Assembly: GCF_010389155.1 (NCBI RefSeq)
Contig: NC_057769.1
Coordinates: 19,034,735-19,098,734 of the forward strand
Source of the DNA: Erigeron canadensis
Lineage: Eukaryota > Streptophyta > Magnoliopsida > Asterales > Asteraceae
Direction: 5' to 3'
Length of the DNA stretch: 64,000 nt
Shown here: piece after piece, positions 10,227-21,138 of the stretch
Numbering within the stretch: position 1 is the first letter of the stretch
Layout: each line of letters starts with the position of its first letter
Made by a program: the position numbers and the translations under genes
Notes under the pieces: generated by a model
Told to the model about the DNA's origin: nothing
The model's input: the letters and a program-made list of their open reading frames with translations, nothing else
Databases searched by the model: none

Positions 10227-10758
10227 CTAAGTATGATTTAGAATTGCAATTGTTATACCAAAGTCTCTACATTATATATGATACCGTCATACTAAAGTCA
10301 GTTTCAGACGTCACTAAATCCTCCTACTGCCATTAAGTGCTTGTCTTGATTCTTAATTTAACTTGGTGTCGTTATAAACATGTAAATTTCTTCTACTTAA
10401 CCACAATGAATACTATTTTTTTAATTTAAGTAAGAGTACATTTTTTTGACTAGCAAGGCTTTATTTTTGACCAATGTTATTATTGATGTCATCATTTCAT
10501 GAATTACAAACCTAAATCAAAAATTATAACTAGGAATATATTCTGTTTGATAGGACCTTTAGATACCAAACTAAATATAACATAAGTAATGTCATACAAA
10601 ACGTTAATGACTACATATTATACTCAAGAACCTTGTTGTAGTTAACTAAGCAAAGGTATAAATGTAATGCATAAAATGTCTCATATCTCTTTCAGATTTC
10701 ATATACATAGATCCAAGTAAAATAACACAAAATCTGAATAATTATAACATGAACTTAC
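10227..10758 (-). other. Intron of the minus-strand Ulp1-like gene
   Basis: AT-rich non-coding stretch between the GT at 10758-10757 and the AG at 10228-10227 (minus strand). It is bounded by exons whose protein matches adjacent parts of the Ulp1-like family. Confidence 0.6.
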
Positions 10759-10791
10759 AAGCTTATCACACACTGTATTGTACTTCCCTTT
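10759..10791 (-). pseudogene. Ulp1-like exon remnant left of element G, including TSD ccttt
   Basis: Read on the minus strand, this short piece encodes KGKYNTVCDKL and ends at a GTAAG donor. It continues the exon at 35785-35888 (IIDNSASINQYK) exactly across the element G target duplication (ccttt at 10787-10791 and 35780-35784). VCDKLV-type sequence after the Asp motif is standard for the family. Confidence 0.8.
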
Positions 10792-10864
10792 TGTAACACC
10801 CCACCGTTGGCGGAAACATGAGGTGTCATGCAAAGTACAGCACGACATGGAATTACATAGATAC

Positions 10865-11108
10865 TGTAAGTAAAAGATTTGTTCTTTATTGTTGTTAAAT
10901 CAAGTGTGTGAAAAAGTGTGTTTTGTGTGTGTTTTGAGGGAAACCCGGTTTTAGTATAGACTTGATATAGAGAATGATTTTATTAATATGAAAGTCTTAA
11001 ATACAAATGGGGGTGGAAGGGGATATTTATACATTCCACTAATTAACATTAACACCCCTTCCACTAATATAATTTTACAATTAAACACCATAAAATATAA
11101 AGCTAACA
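10865..11108 (-). repeat. Element A 3' LTR
   Basis: 244 bp, TGTAAG...CTAACA on the plus strand. It is identical to the copy at 14175 except for two transitions near 10909 and 10997. Confidence 0.93.
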
Positions 11109-11896
11109 ATCTACCCCTTGGTGTTGAATTGTAAATGGTGCATCGTCTTTCGCTTTAGGCGGGTCCTTTTTGTTGAGAATCTTTGTTGAGTAGTAGACTT
11201 TGTAGTTTTCTCTTTGAAGAAATTTGTGAAGGCGAAGACTTAAGTGTCTTGTGGAATGCAGAAACTTGGTAAGAGGTGCGGAAACTTGGTTTGGTTTTGA
11301 ATTTCTTTTGGCATTGTGGAAGCTTGGATATCTTTGAATTCTTTTGGCATTGCGGAAGCTTGGTTTTGGAAATTGGAAATTTGGTTTGACTATGAAACTT
11401 CATTTCTAAGTTGTCTTTGAATAAACAATCATCTTTGGGCATTTGATTCTTTGATCAACTTATTCTTGCTCCCCCTCAAACAAACATTTCTATCTTGGAG
11501 CGACTTATCAACTAAATGAATGATCTTCAACAAATCGTCTTTAATTCTAGCTCCCCCTCAAACAAATGACCTTCTTTGTGTCTCCAACGCTTATATATAG
11601 GGTGTACCAGCGGCTAACCAACCACATTGGCAATAACAAGCTTGGTATCATACCACCCAAAAGTATATGCGATCAAACAAACTTTTGTGGGGGTTTCACT
11701 TGAGGGTAATGTTCTTGCTCCCCCTCAGATAAGCATTCAGTAAAGCTTTTTCGACTTTATATGCTTTTTCTCCCCCCTCATGATGAATGTGTGACTAACA
11801 TGTTCATCATGTGTAATGATAAGTCAAAAACAGGGATAGGTTGATTATGAAGTTGATGTCTTACATAAACAGCTGCAGCTCGGGTTATACATTGAG
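11109..11896 (-). other. Element A 3' untranslated region with repeated polypurine tracts
   Basis: No ORF of note beyond a low-complexity frame at 11155-11442. The plus strand shows ctccccctca at about 11469, 11551 and 11720 and ctcccccctca near 11766, i.e. GAGGGGGAG-type tracts on the element's own strand, besides the terminal tract at 11109-11119. The 20-mer gggtgtaccagcggctaacc lies at 11600-11619 and recurs in the leader of element G. Confidence 0.7.
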
Positions 11897-11921
11897 TTAT
11901 GTATAAGCCATTTTCATCGAA

Positions 11922-12988
11922 TCACATACAAACAACCTTTGGGACCCATTTGACTTTCGGCCCAACGGTTTTTGTCTTGACAGTCCAGAGAAAAGTTTCA
12001 TCGATTCGACGAATAGAATATGCATTCCACGGAGGATGAAAACTCGGAATTGAATATGAGAAGAGTTTTTGTGGAAGCAGTGGTGAAACAAAGTCATTCA
12101 CTTTTTGCACTGGTTTTGGTGCAAGGTCAAACAGCTTCGAAAACGAATATTTAAATGACTTTGACTTAGATGACTTGGGATTGTGAATAGGTTTCAATTT
12201 TGACTTTGTCAAATGAGATTTTGCTCGGGAGATAAACAGTGAATTATCTTCAAAAGAAAGGAAAGATATAGGAGTCTTGGTTCCATCAAAATTTCGTTTC
12301 GGAGAATACCTTCTATCCTTTTGCAAGGAATAGTTGGTGAATTGAGAAAATTTTCTTTCAAGGGGTTTTGGAATATTGACTTTGGTTTGGATGGTGTTGG
12401 TTTCGGAGAGCTTTGGGGTTTCTCAATCTTTGGAACAGAAGATTCACTTGACTGTTTTAGAAGTTTTACAAGCTCGTCTTCAAGAGATTGTATTTTTGAA
12501 ACAAGAGTGGTATTTTCTGCAAGACTAGATTCCAAAGATGAGATGCTTTCTTTGAGCTTTGTGTCAGAATCTTCCAATTTATTTGTTAAACTCCGAACCT
12601 TTGAATACCAATGATCATTTTCCTTTGCAAGATATTCAATGCTTTCCAGACTGAGATCATTCGATAATTTGAGTTTGTCTAAATCTTCTTCGAGTTTGTC
12701 ATTCTCTTTCTTGAAAAGATCAGTTAATAATTTGATATTGTCATTCTCTTCTTTAAGTTTGTCATTCCCAGTCTTGATCCCATGAAACTTGTTAAAAGCA
12801 TAAAATTTTGTAGAATAAATCTTTACAGCACAAGGAAAAGTATGAGGTTGTACAGAAGTAGTTTGATAACATGTGCACACCCTATTTTTATGACGGTACT
12901 CTTGATCCCAAGTAGGTTCTCTTGTCATGTTCGAAAATAACTCTTTCAAAATGGGATCATCCAAGAAAATGTCTGAAGGAGTCGACAT
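11922..12988 (-). pseudogene. Element A gag-like coiled-coil protein, frameshifted
   Basis: From ATG at 12988 the frame encodes STPSDIFLDDPILKELFSNM. It then gives a long heptad-like Lys/Glu/Leu region (NDKLKEENDNIKLLTDLFKK, KLEEDLDKLKLSNDL) and a Pro/Ser/Lys-rich part. Near 12310-12330 the frame must shift to read QKDRRYSPKRNFDGTKTP and end GPKVKWVPKVVCM at 11922. GP.KWVPK is the sequence that usually sits just upstream of the protease in Ty1/copia polyproteins, so pol has been deleted after it. No CCHC knuckle is visible. The presumed role is particle formation; it is inferred from position. Confidence 0.7.
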
Positions 12989-14174
12989 CTTGACTAAAAT
13001 TCAGTCCAAATATTCCGCCCAACTTGATGCTTCGGCCCAAAGTAAACTTCCAGTTCAAAAGATGACAAGTTTTCAGCCCAATACAATCGACTAGCCCCAA
13101 AAGAACTAGCAATAAATTTCGGCTCAATTATACTTTTAGCCCAACCAAAAAATTAATATGAAAGAAATCTAGTACACAGATTGTCACGTGAAGGAACACA
13201 ACTCAAATTTTGAATCATATTGAAAACAATTGAATATATTTGTAAGGACACTAAGGGTATTGTTTTCCACTGACACACTCTTTCTGAATTGTAACAACTC
13301 TTTTTTTTTCCTTTTTACAGCTAATTAAAATTAATTAAAATAAAATGGAAACTAACCATGACAACAGCCAATGATTCAATGACAACAAATCAAGAATACA
13401 ACTCAAGTTAAATTAAAAGAACACGCGTGATACTGTGCTCTCTGACAACACGTTACCTCTCTCTCTTTGACTCCCTTTTCACGCGCTTTGTTTATTAAAT
13501 CTCTTTTCCCACACACAACAACTTTCAGTAACTTGAAATCATTTTAACTCTCTCCCTCTCTCACAATATTAGATATCTTCAAAAACAAATATCACCACAA
13601 CTTCTTTATCAAAAACAACACAATATTAGAAATCACGACGAGCAGACTTGAAGATGAGGTACAAGAACGAAATCAAGCAAGAACAATCAGACAACCACGG
13701 TTCAACATTATCAACGAGGGTAAGAGATGCAAATGAATGGGTTTGGTTCGGGTTTTATGAACTAATATAAGTTTTCAAGAACAAATACCGGGTTTCAAAA
13801 ATGATGTTGAAATGAAGCAGTAATGCCGGTTTTCAGAATACACAAGTAATATCGGTTTTCGAGTAAAAAGTTGGGCAGAGTTTCTTTTTATAAAATGAAG
13901 AATTAAAGAACTAATACCGGTTTTGGTGTAAACCAGGTATTATAATGTCAAACAGTGGGGTGAAAACCGGTTTTGAAGGTCTGATGAATAAATTGAATCC
14001 CGGTAAAGGAATACCGGTATTAGAACAGAGATTCAAACGGAAAATGAAGGAAAACCGGTATTTGAGCAGTAGCAGTTGACGGAAGGAAGCAGACAAAAGC
14101 CGCCGGTAAATCGGAAGGAATCAGAAGGAGTCGTGGAACAGGTCGGATTTTTTCCCATAGGCTCTGATGCCAAT
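12989..14174 (-). promoter_or_regulatory. Element A leader with ACCGGT motif cluster and PBS
   Basis: Non-coding leader between the 5' LTR and gag. Between about 13785 and 14115 the words accggttt, ccggttt, accggtat or close variants occur repeatedly (near 13824, 13915, 13968, 14013, 14053 and others). Several are centred on the palindrome ACCGGT. The PBS-like TTGGCATCAGAGCC lies against the LTR at 14161-14174. Confidence 0.6.
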
Positions 14175-14418
14175 TGTAAGTAAAAGATTTGTTCTTTATT
14201 GTTGTTAAATCAAGTGTATGAAAAAGTGTGTTTTGTGTGTGTTTTGAGGGAAACCCGGTTTTAGTATAGACTTGATATAGAGAATGATTTTATTAATATG
14301 AAAGTCTCAAATACAAATGGGGGTGGAAGGGGATATTTATACATTCCACTAATTAACATTAACACCCCTTCCACTAATATAATTTTACAATTAAACACCA
14401 TAAAATATAAAGCTAACA
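14175..14418 (-). repeat. Element A 5' LTR
   Basis: 244 bp, nearly identical to 10865-11108, followed by the target duplication gatac at 14419-14423. Confidence 0.93.
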
Positions 14419-16029
14419 GATACTGCTAAATGAAATAGAATATAAAAAATATATTCCCAAAACATAAGTTTAAAGTCATAACAGTGCTAAAATGGCTTAT
14501 TACAACCAAGTCCATAGAGAAATAATCCAAGGCATGTAGCCTCAAAGTCTGACAATTATTAAGGAGTACTAATCTCCGAAGTCCAGCCTAGCATAACAGT
14601 CTTTATCCCTGATTAGCCTGAGTACCTGAAAAGTATACTAAAACGTGTCAACACAAAGGTTGGTGAGTTTGTAGGTTTTATGTCAAAAGTCTAATAAAAG
14701 AAATAAGTCTTTTGTCGATTCTTTTAAGTCTAAACAAGTAATAGTTCAATATATAACGAGCAGAGTTACGCCATAATAAGCCCAAATGCCTCAATGTCTC
14801 AAAGTCCGGCCTTACGGTACCTGCCTTAGTCCAAAGTCTCAAGTCTCAACTCATACAATAAGTACGTCCAAAGCACAACAAACAAACACATAATCACACA
14901 CATACAACAAGATCAAAGCACGTCAAATGGCACAAGTAACTCTATACGCACAGGCTCAATATTGAACATAAAACAGAAACCGACAAAACTGTTTGAAAAT
15001 AAGTATACTTTCCACCCCAAAACTTGTAAAAGAGGGGCTACGAAACTCACCTGAAAGCAGCACAAGCACAATTATCCTAGATGAACGAGCAAGGACACGA
15101 GTAGTCAAATACACCTGGGCACGTACACTAATTGTCCGAAAGTCCTACACTGTTCACAAGTCACCCAATAAGAACTTGGATTTAATTGTACTCGTATATG
15201 TCCTATACTAGTGTCTTAGGAAATGCCATTATTTCTTGTCCAAATAAATAGTTCGTTAAATAATGTCACATTTCATTGTTTATATTCCGTCAAGTCTTCG
15301 TAACAACGTCATTATAAAAATATATTAAGTCTGGAAGGTCATATAATTTGTACATCGTCTTTACAACGTCTTTTATTTTTTGCCTTTATATATAGTCGTT
15401 ATAAAGTATATGAAGTCCGATAAGTCATTAACTGTCGTTATGCGATTGTATAATTTATAAATGGTAAACGTCTTTTTAATATATATATATACACTTAGTC
15501 ATATGTCCATATTAGATTTTTATCCTTATATTTATATATATATACATTTGTCCATATCAATTCAATTCTTGTACACACACATATATATATATACTTAATT
15601 TGGTCTTTTAATATATATATATATATATATATACTTAAATTAGTCTTTAATATATTTATATATATATTAATTTCATTATTATAAAAATTTGGGATTAAAC
15701 TTTAAATATAGATCAATTAATTAAAATACAATTTAACTTGGTTTAAATACTTTAATCTTTGACTAAATGACCAAATAATATCCAAAACCCTAATCCTTAT
15801 CAATAAGCCGTCGTTGACCAAGTTTGACCGAACTAAAAATTTGACCTAACACCAAAATACAAATCAAATCCAATTTTTGAACCAAAACCCTTTTCTGGCC
15901 GGTTTGACCATGTTTGACCGCGGTTTGACTAATGTTGACCGAACGAAAATCAAGTTTCCGGTGGATCTATGAACCATAACCGATTTCCAAGACCAAAAAC
16001 TAAACGAAAGTCACATATAATTCGGACCA

Positions 16030-16440
16030 AACTTTTCGGATCTAACAAGATTTACAAATATATACCCGAATATATATATATATATATATATAAGTGAATA
16101 CTTTTCGGATCTAATGAGATTTCGGGTCTATAGATCTCGGATCTATAGATTTCGGATATAGACATGTATGTAAAACCGAAAACCATAAACTTTTACCAAA
16201 GGATTTGTACTTCCATCAACATAACCATCGAAAAAATATATATATAAAGAAGAGATTTCGGATGTAGTTTCCGGGTTTGAAGGTTTTCGATTTAAACATT
16301 TCGGGTAAATGATTTCGGATCACAACAAGCCTATTTACTCAAAACCGAAATATATATATGCATTTGTGTCAAGATTTTCGGATCTATATAGATATCTACA
16401 CATATATGTAGCTGAAAATATATATATATAGAAGAACTTC
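16030..16440. repeat. TTCGGAT motif cluster in element G LTR (left copy)
   Basis: The word ttcggat or tcggatcta recurs about eight times between 16036 and 16440, interspersed with TA runs. The same cluster is present in the right LTR at about 34555-34980. It may act as a repeated cis element of the LTR; function is not shown. Confidence 0.6.
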
Positions 16441-16907
16441 GGATTTAATAGGAGGAAGAAAAAGATTTATAGCCAAAAATGTATATATATACATAAAAAT
16501 ATCGTGTATATATATACATAAAAATATCGTGTATATATATACATATATGACTAAAAACGGGTTTTATACATCCGAATATATGTATATACGAAAAACTTAA
16601 TTTTTTGATGAAGAACAAGCAAATCAATCATTGATTCATGCCATACTTACCACGATCTAAACAACAATAGAAGGAGATGATAAAAAGTAATGGTGGTTCG
16701 CGGTGGTGGAAGGTGGTTTGTGGTGGTGTTCGGCCGGAATAGAGGGAGAGAGAAGGAGAAAAAGGGGGGGGGGGGCGGCGGCTGGAGATAGGAGAGGGAG
16801 AAAGAGAGGGTGTAAAGTGAGAATGAGGGGGGGGGGGAAGTTAGGGTTAGGGTTTTTGTTAGGTCTTTGACTCCCTTGCCTCACCCCTTTGACCCTCTAA
16901 TAAGTCG

Positions 16908-17195
16908 TGTTAGAAATTCAAAATAGTGCTTAGTTGTATTTCATTATCATTGTTAATTTGTATATGTAATATAAGGTTGAGGGGGGGGGGGGGGCTTATG
17001 TATTTACTTAGAGTATAAATACCCCTCAAGCCTTAACCTTTTGTAACCTTTTAGTCACATATTGCTAAATATATTTCCAAGCTTTCCACACATATACCTC
17101 TGTCTCTCTCAATACACACACTAACACACACACATCCACCATTGTTACTCACCTTACTTCCGCACCCGAACATGAACGATTTTCATTATATTACA
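16908..17195 (+). repeat. Element B 5' LTR
   Basis: TGTTAGAAATTC...ATATTACA, 288 bp, with a run of 14 G at 16981-16994 and a TATA box downstream of it. It is followed by the PBS. Confidence 0.95.
17024..17031 (+). promoter_or_regulatory. TATA box of element B LTR
   Basis: tataaata in gagtataaatacccc, conserved at 26607-26614 in the 3' LTR. It lies about 30 bp downstream of the G run, a plausible core promoter for element B RNA. Confidence 0.6.
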
Positions 17196-17197
17196 TG

Positions 17198-17208
17198 TGG
17201 TATCAGAG
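17198..17208 (+). other. Primer binding site of element B (tRNA-iMet)
   Basis: TGGTATCAGAG begins two bases after the LTR end and matches the complement of the 3' end of plant initiator tRNA-Met, the usual copia primer. Confidence 0.85.
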
Positions 17209-17683
17209 AAAAACAACAATCAGTTGACGATCCAGAACAGATTCAATACAGATTCATTGAATTTTGTTCAAATTATTCTTCTTCGTGTTCTAAGAAACTT
17301 TTGCCGCCATTTCTGTTCTTCAACAAATTACATTCAATTTCTCTTCAATTTTCAAGTTTTTGCTCACTAATACTTTCCAAATCATATTTCAAAACATTCT
17401 GTTAAGTTTCAGAATCAAATTCAAAGTTTTGAGTAAAAATCAAAATTTTCGAAAATTTGATCAAAATTTGATTTTCACAATTAAGTTTGATCAAAATTTG
17501 ATTTGAGATATGGAATTGTTCTTAGGGTTGTGCGCGATCATTTTCTGAGCATTTTGATGTTTGGATCACATCCTAATTCTCAAAACTGAGTGAGAATTGA
17601 TCAATTTTGTGTCAAAAACCATTTGTTTTATCTGTTCTGTTTATATGTGCAGGTATCCCAAAACGATCTTTGTTGGAGGAATT

Positions 17684-18150
17684 AAAACGATCTCTTTTAG
17701 ATCGTTCTAGTTTTTGGAACATTTTGAAGTTAAAACGATCTAAATTTAGATCGTTCTAGCTTGTATAATTCTGTGTGAATTGTGTGGTGTGTGGTTCATG
17801 ATTCTGAAGTTGTTGTGATTGGGAATCACACACTTCCTTGGGTAACTGATCTCCTTGAGATTGGTTTTGCTCAAAAAATTCCAAATCATTGTGTTACTCT
17901 GCACAAATTTTCAAAGTTTTCATACTTAGAAAATTTTTCACCCAAATTGTTAAAACGATCTAAATTTAGATCGTTCTAACTCTTCTTTACAATTCCTTAA
18001 AACGATCTCTTTTAAAACTTTTCATTTATTTTCCATCTTCTTTCTTCTTTCGTCTTTCTTCTTCATCACTTAGGAAAATTTTTTAAATTTCTAAAACGAT
18101 CTAATGTAGATCGTCCCAGTTTCCTTTTTCAATACTTAAAACGATCTAAA
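17684..18150. repeat. Palindrome cluster 1 of element B (AAAACGATCT...AGATCGTTTT)
   Basis: Copies occur at 17684-17708, 17732-17757, 17952-17977 and 18096-18114, with half sites near 17660, 17999 and 18138. The copies at 17734-17755 and in 17952-17977 contain the perfect 22-bp palindrome built on aacgatctaaa. The cluster ends about 60 bp before the gag-like ATG at 18207. Confidence 0.85.
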
Positions 18151-18206
18151 TTTCTAGTTTCATTTTCTAAAACAAGTTTTTTTTAATTGTAATTCAATCA
18201 TTTCAA

Positions 18207-20006
18207 ATGACAACAATCAACATCAATTCAGACATTTCATCAAGAGAGGTACAAGTTTTTACTCAAACTGACTACTTGTCTCTTCAAACAACTGCTGATA
18301 CATTGACAATGCAAAATCTTACTTTGAAGACAAATTTGAACATAGCTAAACAAGAGTTTGATAAACTTAACGAAGCTTTTTCTCAACTCTCAATAGCTCA
18401 TGATGCTCTCAAAGTTAACTATGACTCTTTGAAAGAAATGCATTTGTCAAGTAACAATTCTCAAGTTGTTTCACCCAATGCACATCTAACCAATAAATGT
18501 CAAGACCTTGAAAAGACTGTCCATTCACTCAAGCAAACCATTGAGACCTTACAGCTTGAGAAAACCAATGAATGGATAAGAGCAAATGCAAGACAAGCAG
18601 ATGTTGAGTTTCTCACAAACAAAATGAAAGATATGAGACCAAATTGTGAAAAACATGAAAGACAGATTTCTGACTTAAACAGTTCTTGTTTTCTCAAAGG
18701 AGTTGAAATCGAAACTCTTCAAAAACAAGTTGAGGATTTGAAAGCAAACATTTTGTTCTACCAAGAGAAAATTTACAAAATAGAACAAAATCCTTTCTTA
18801 GATTTCACTGCTTATTACAATAAATCAAAGATTGATAAATCAGAACTTCTTTTTGGTTTAGGTTGTGAGAATCCAACGCATTTAGAGAAAATTCAAAAAG
18901 AAGATCTTGGTGCTTTATATGATGAAAAATTTCTTCGTCTTGGCATGATTCAAGAATTCATCAGACCATCTGAGGATGATTTTGAGTCAGATGATGTTGA
19001 AAGACCAAAACCAACTCAAATAAACATTGATTATGTTGCTCTTAATGATTCTTACAAGAAAACTCATAACAGATCAATTTATGAGTTAGAAGAAATAGAC
19101 AACATTTCAGTGATACAAAATGAGTCTCAACAAGAGTCTTCCAAATCAATTTCTCACAGAGCTTATATTCCAACTACCATATTGGAAAAAGAAATTGAAA
19201 ACCTAAAACAAAAAGTTGAGTCTCAACAAAAGGTTATTGAACATCAGAAAACTCAAGATTATTCCCCAAAGGTAACTGAGACCACCCCTACCCATATGAT
19301 GATTAATCATAATTCTGATGATTGCTCCACTCCATCCAATGGGAGTGAGAATTCTAAAAAAGTACTGCAGGATGATAGCATCTCTTCTAAAGAATTTCAA
19401 GAAATGTCCACAACAATGTTATCATCATTTTCCAAGATAGAAGAAAAAATTCAAGCTTTGAAGACTAAACGTCTTGCTTCTGTCAACAAGGTACTTTCTT
19501 TTGAAACCCCTGTGATCACACCTAATGACAAAAGTAAAGTGACTTTAGAGCATAAAATTGAGATTCCTGAAAATTTTAAGGCTAAAGCAAAAGCATTGAT
19601 TGAAAAGATGACTACCAAAACTGGTTCTCAACCAAAAAGTCAATCAAAAATTAAAAAAGGAGTTAAACAACTTTCTTTCAAAAAGCCTAAAGTTGAATCA
19701 AAGAAGGAATCTAAATCTAAGATTGCTCCAACTTCATTTTACTCACCCAAAAGTCAGCTTGCACCAACTATCAAAGGAAAAGACACCATTAAGGTTCATG
19801 TTTCATCTGTTTCTAGAACCTCTGCTCTTAAAACTATCTCTAAAAATAGTCCAATATCCAAGATGTCAAAAACTAGTCAAGATTTCCTCACAAAAGAAAC
19901 ATCTAAGGGTATAACTATTTATAGGGATCAGTATGGATGGTTCACTGTCAAAACTCCAAAGACAGAATCCCAAATCTTCAAACAATACCATGATCAATTT
20001 TTCTAA
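18207..20006 (+). CDS. Element B gag-like coiled-coil protein (599 aa)
   Basis: The ORF is intact from ATG 18207. Residues 20-250 are rich in heptad-like Leu/Lys/Glu (LTLKTNLNIAKQEFDKLNEA), residues 330-350 repeat the pattern (EKEIENLKQKVESQQKVIEH), and the C-terminal third is Lys/Ser-rich and basic. It ends YRDQYGWFTVKTPKTES...YHDQFF. Just past the stop, another frame reads NPKGPIQKWVPKTT, the GP..KWVPK sequence that leads into protease in copia polyproteins. I see no CCHC knuckle. Element A encodes a similar protein. It is probably the structural Gag of a Sirevirus-like element; this is inferred from position and the GP.KWVPK tail. Confidence 0.7.
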   Translation: MTTININSDISSREVQVFTQTDYLSLQTTADTLTMQNLTLKTNLNIAKQEFDKLNEAFSQLSIAHDALKVNYDSLKEMHLSSNNSQVVSPNAHLTNKCQDLEKTVHSLKQTIETLQLEKTNEWIRANARQADVEFLTNKMKDMRPNCEKHERQISDLNSSCFLKGVEIETLQKQVEDLKANILFYQEKIYKIEQNPFLDFTAYYNKSKIDKSELLFGLGCENPTHLEKIQKEDLGALYDEKFLRLGMIQEFIRPSEDDFESDDVERPKPTQINIDYVALNDSYKKTHNRSIYELEEIDNISVIQNESQQESSKSISHRAYIPTTILEKEIENLKQKVESQQKVIEHQKTQDYSPKVTETTPTHMMINHNSDDCSTPSNGSENSKKVLQDDSISSKEFQEMSTTMLSSFSKIEEKIQALKTKRLASVNKVLSFETPVITPNDKSKVTLEHKIEIPENFKAKAKALIEKMTTKTGSQPKSQSKIKKGVKQLSFKKPKVESKKESKSKIAPTSFYSPKSQLAPTIKGKDTIKVHVSSVSRTSALKTISKNSPISKMSKTSQDFLTKETSKGITIYRDQYGWFTVKTPKTESQIFKQYHDQFF

Positions 20007-21138
20007 CCCAAAAGGACCCATTCAAAAGTGGGTACCAAAAACAACATAATTGTTTTTGTAGGTAATAAAGGTCTGTGCTACGTATTTCCACTTTGGAAGA
20101 CATTCAACACATGATCCTGGAATGAGTTTCTGATCAAAGAAACTATCTCAAATAAGTGCTAATTACCAATATACTATCTTATCTCTGCATGTTATGTAAA
20201 AATCCTCCATCTCTCTAACTTTATTCATTATCTGTCAAACATTGATGCTATGCTTACGTGCAATATGTTTTATATCATGCAATGTTTGAGGGGGAGAGAA
20301 AGGATAATTCATGAAGCAAAGGAGAGTTTGTGTATTTGCACTATTTGATTAGAAACTCATTGTTATTTTAGAAAAACAAAATATAAAAATAGAAAATTTA
20401 AAAGTAAATTCACAAAAATATTTTTGTTTGTTTATTCTAGTCTTTAGAAATCTGATAAATGAAAAAGCCCAAAAACAAGTCAAGCCCAATATCAATCAAA
20501 TTCATAACCGACCCAGCCTGACCCGACCCATTTTTTTTCTTTCTTTCTTTCTACTTAAGGAGGGAAAAACAATTTTTTTCTTTTCTTATCTGTTCACGTA
20601 TACCAGTAAAATCACTAACTCTCACTAAAAATCTTCATAAAATTTTTTGTTGCTGATCATCAAAAGAAGTTAAGGGTCTTGTTCCAAATCGTTGTGTGAT
20701 CATTTCTTTCTATAACATCATCAACTTTCAATCACATCCATAGGTACTATCTCGGTTTGAATGTAGATTTCATTGTTTTTATTTTTCTTGAATTTCTCGA
20801 TTTTGTTAGTACTTCTGTGTTAACTGTGTGAATTAGAAGCATGTTCAGGATAGGTGTAAATGATTATTACATGTTTAAATGCTTTGTTTGATGTTTTTGA
20901 AAATTCAAAAACCCTTCCCCCCCTGTTCTTGAAAATAAAGTTGATCAGAGTATGTTTAAATGGAGTGATGCATTTCTGTTCAGATATGTTGCGTAATGAT
21001 GTTGTTAGTTTAGCTAGGGATGAATGTTATGCCATGCTCAAATTGCAGTTTGATCCATTGAATGTGAATATTGATGTATGTTTGGTTAACTGAAAAGTGT
21101 TTGGCAAAAATATTCTATTTTAGAGTTGTTTTGATTCT
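20007..21138 (+). other. Element B pol-deleted spacer
   Basis: Here a copia element should carry about 4 kb of protease, integrase, RT and RNase H; none is present. The stretch holds a polypurine-like gagggggagag at 20288-20298, typical of the junction downstream of pol in Sirevirus-type elements. CT-rich sequence follows at 20530-20600. From about 20640 the sequence resembles a second untranslated leader. Confidence 0.65.

Larger units (their letters stand above)
10865..14418 (-). mobile_element. Element A: non-autonomous Ty1/copia (Sirevirus-like) LTR element, TSD gatac
   Basis: Two 244-bp LTRs (10865-11108 and 14175-14418) differ at two positions that I can count. They are flanked by gatac (10860-10864, 14419-14423). 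On the minus strand they read TGTTAGC...ACTTACA. A PBS-like TTGGCATCAGAGCC follows the right LTR (14161-14174), and a G-rich polypurine tract precedes the left LTR (11109-11119). The interior has a coiled-coil gag-like ORF ending in GPKVKWVPK, but no protease, integrase, RT or RNase H, so it depends on enzymes supplied in trans. Several GAGGGGGAG tracts on the minus strand fit Sirevirus-type multiplied polypurine tracts. Confidence 0.88.

Noticed and set aside
14993..15211. Short ORF (72 aa) conserved in both LTRs of element G (also 33480-33698)
   Set aside because: Both copies derive from one LTR by reverse transcription, so conservation is automatic. No domain or codon signal supports a gene.
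16838..16856. Telomere-like ttagggttagggttt (also near 35348)
   Set aside because: Only two units within an LTR, present in both LTR copies; not an interstitial telomere array.
17198..17208. tRNA-like sequences near LTRs (also 32821, 51775, 63169)
   Set aside because: They are primer binding sites complementary to the tRNA-iMet 3' end, not tRNA genes; no cloverleaf follows.
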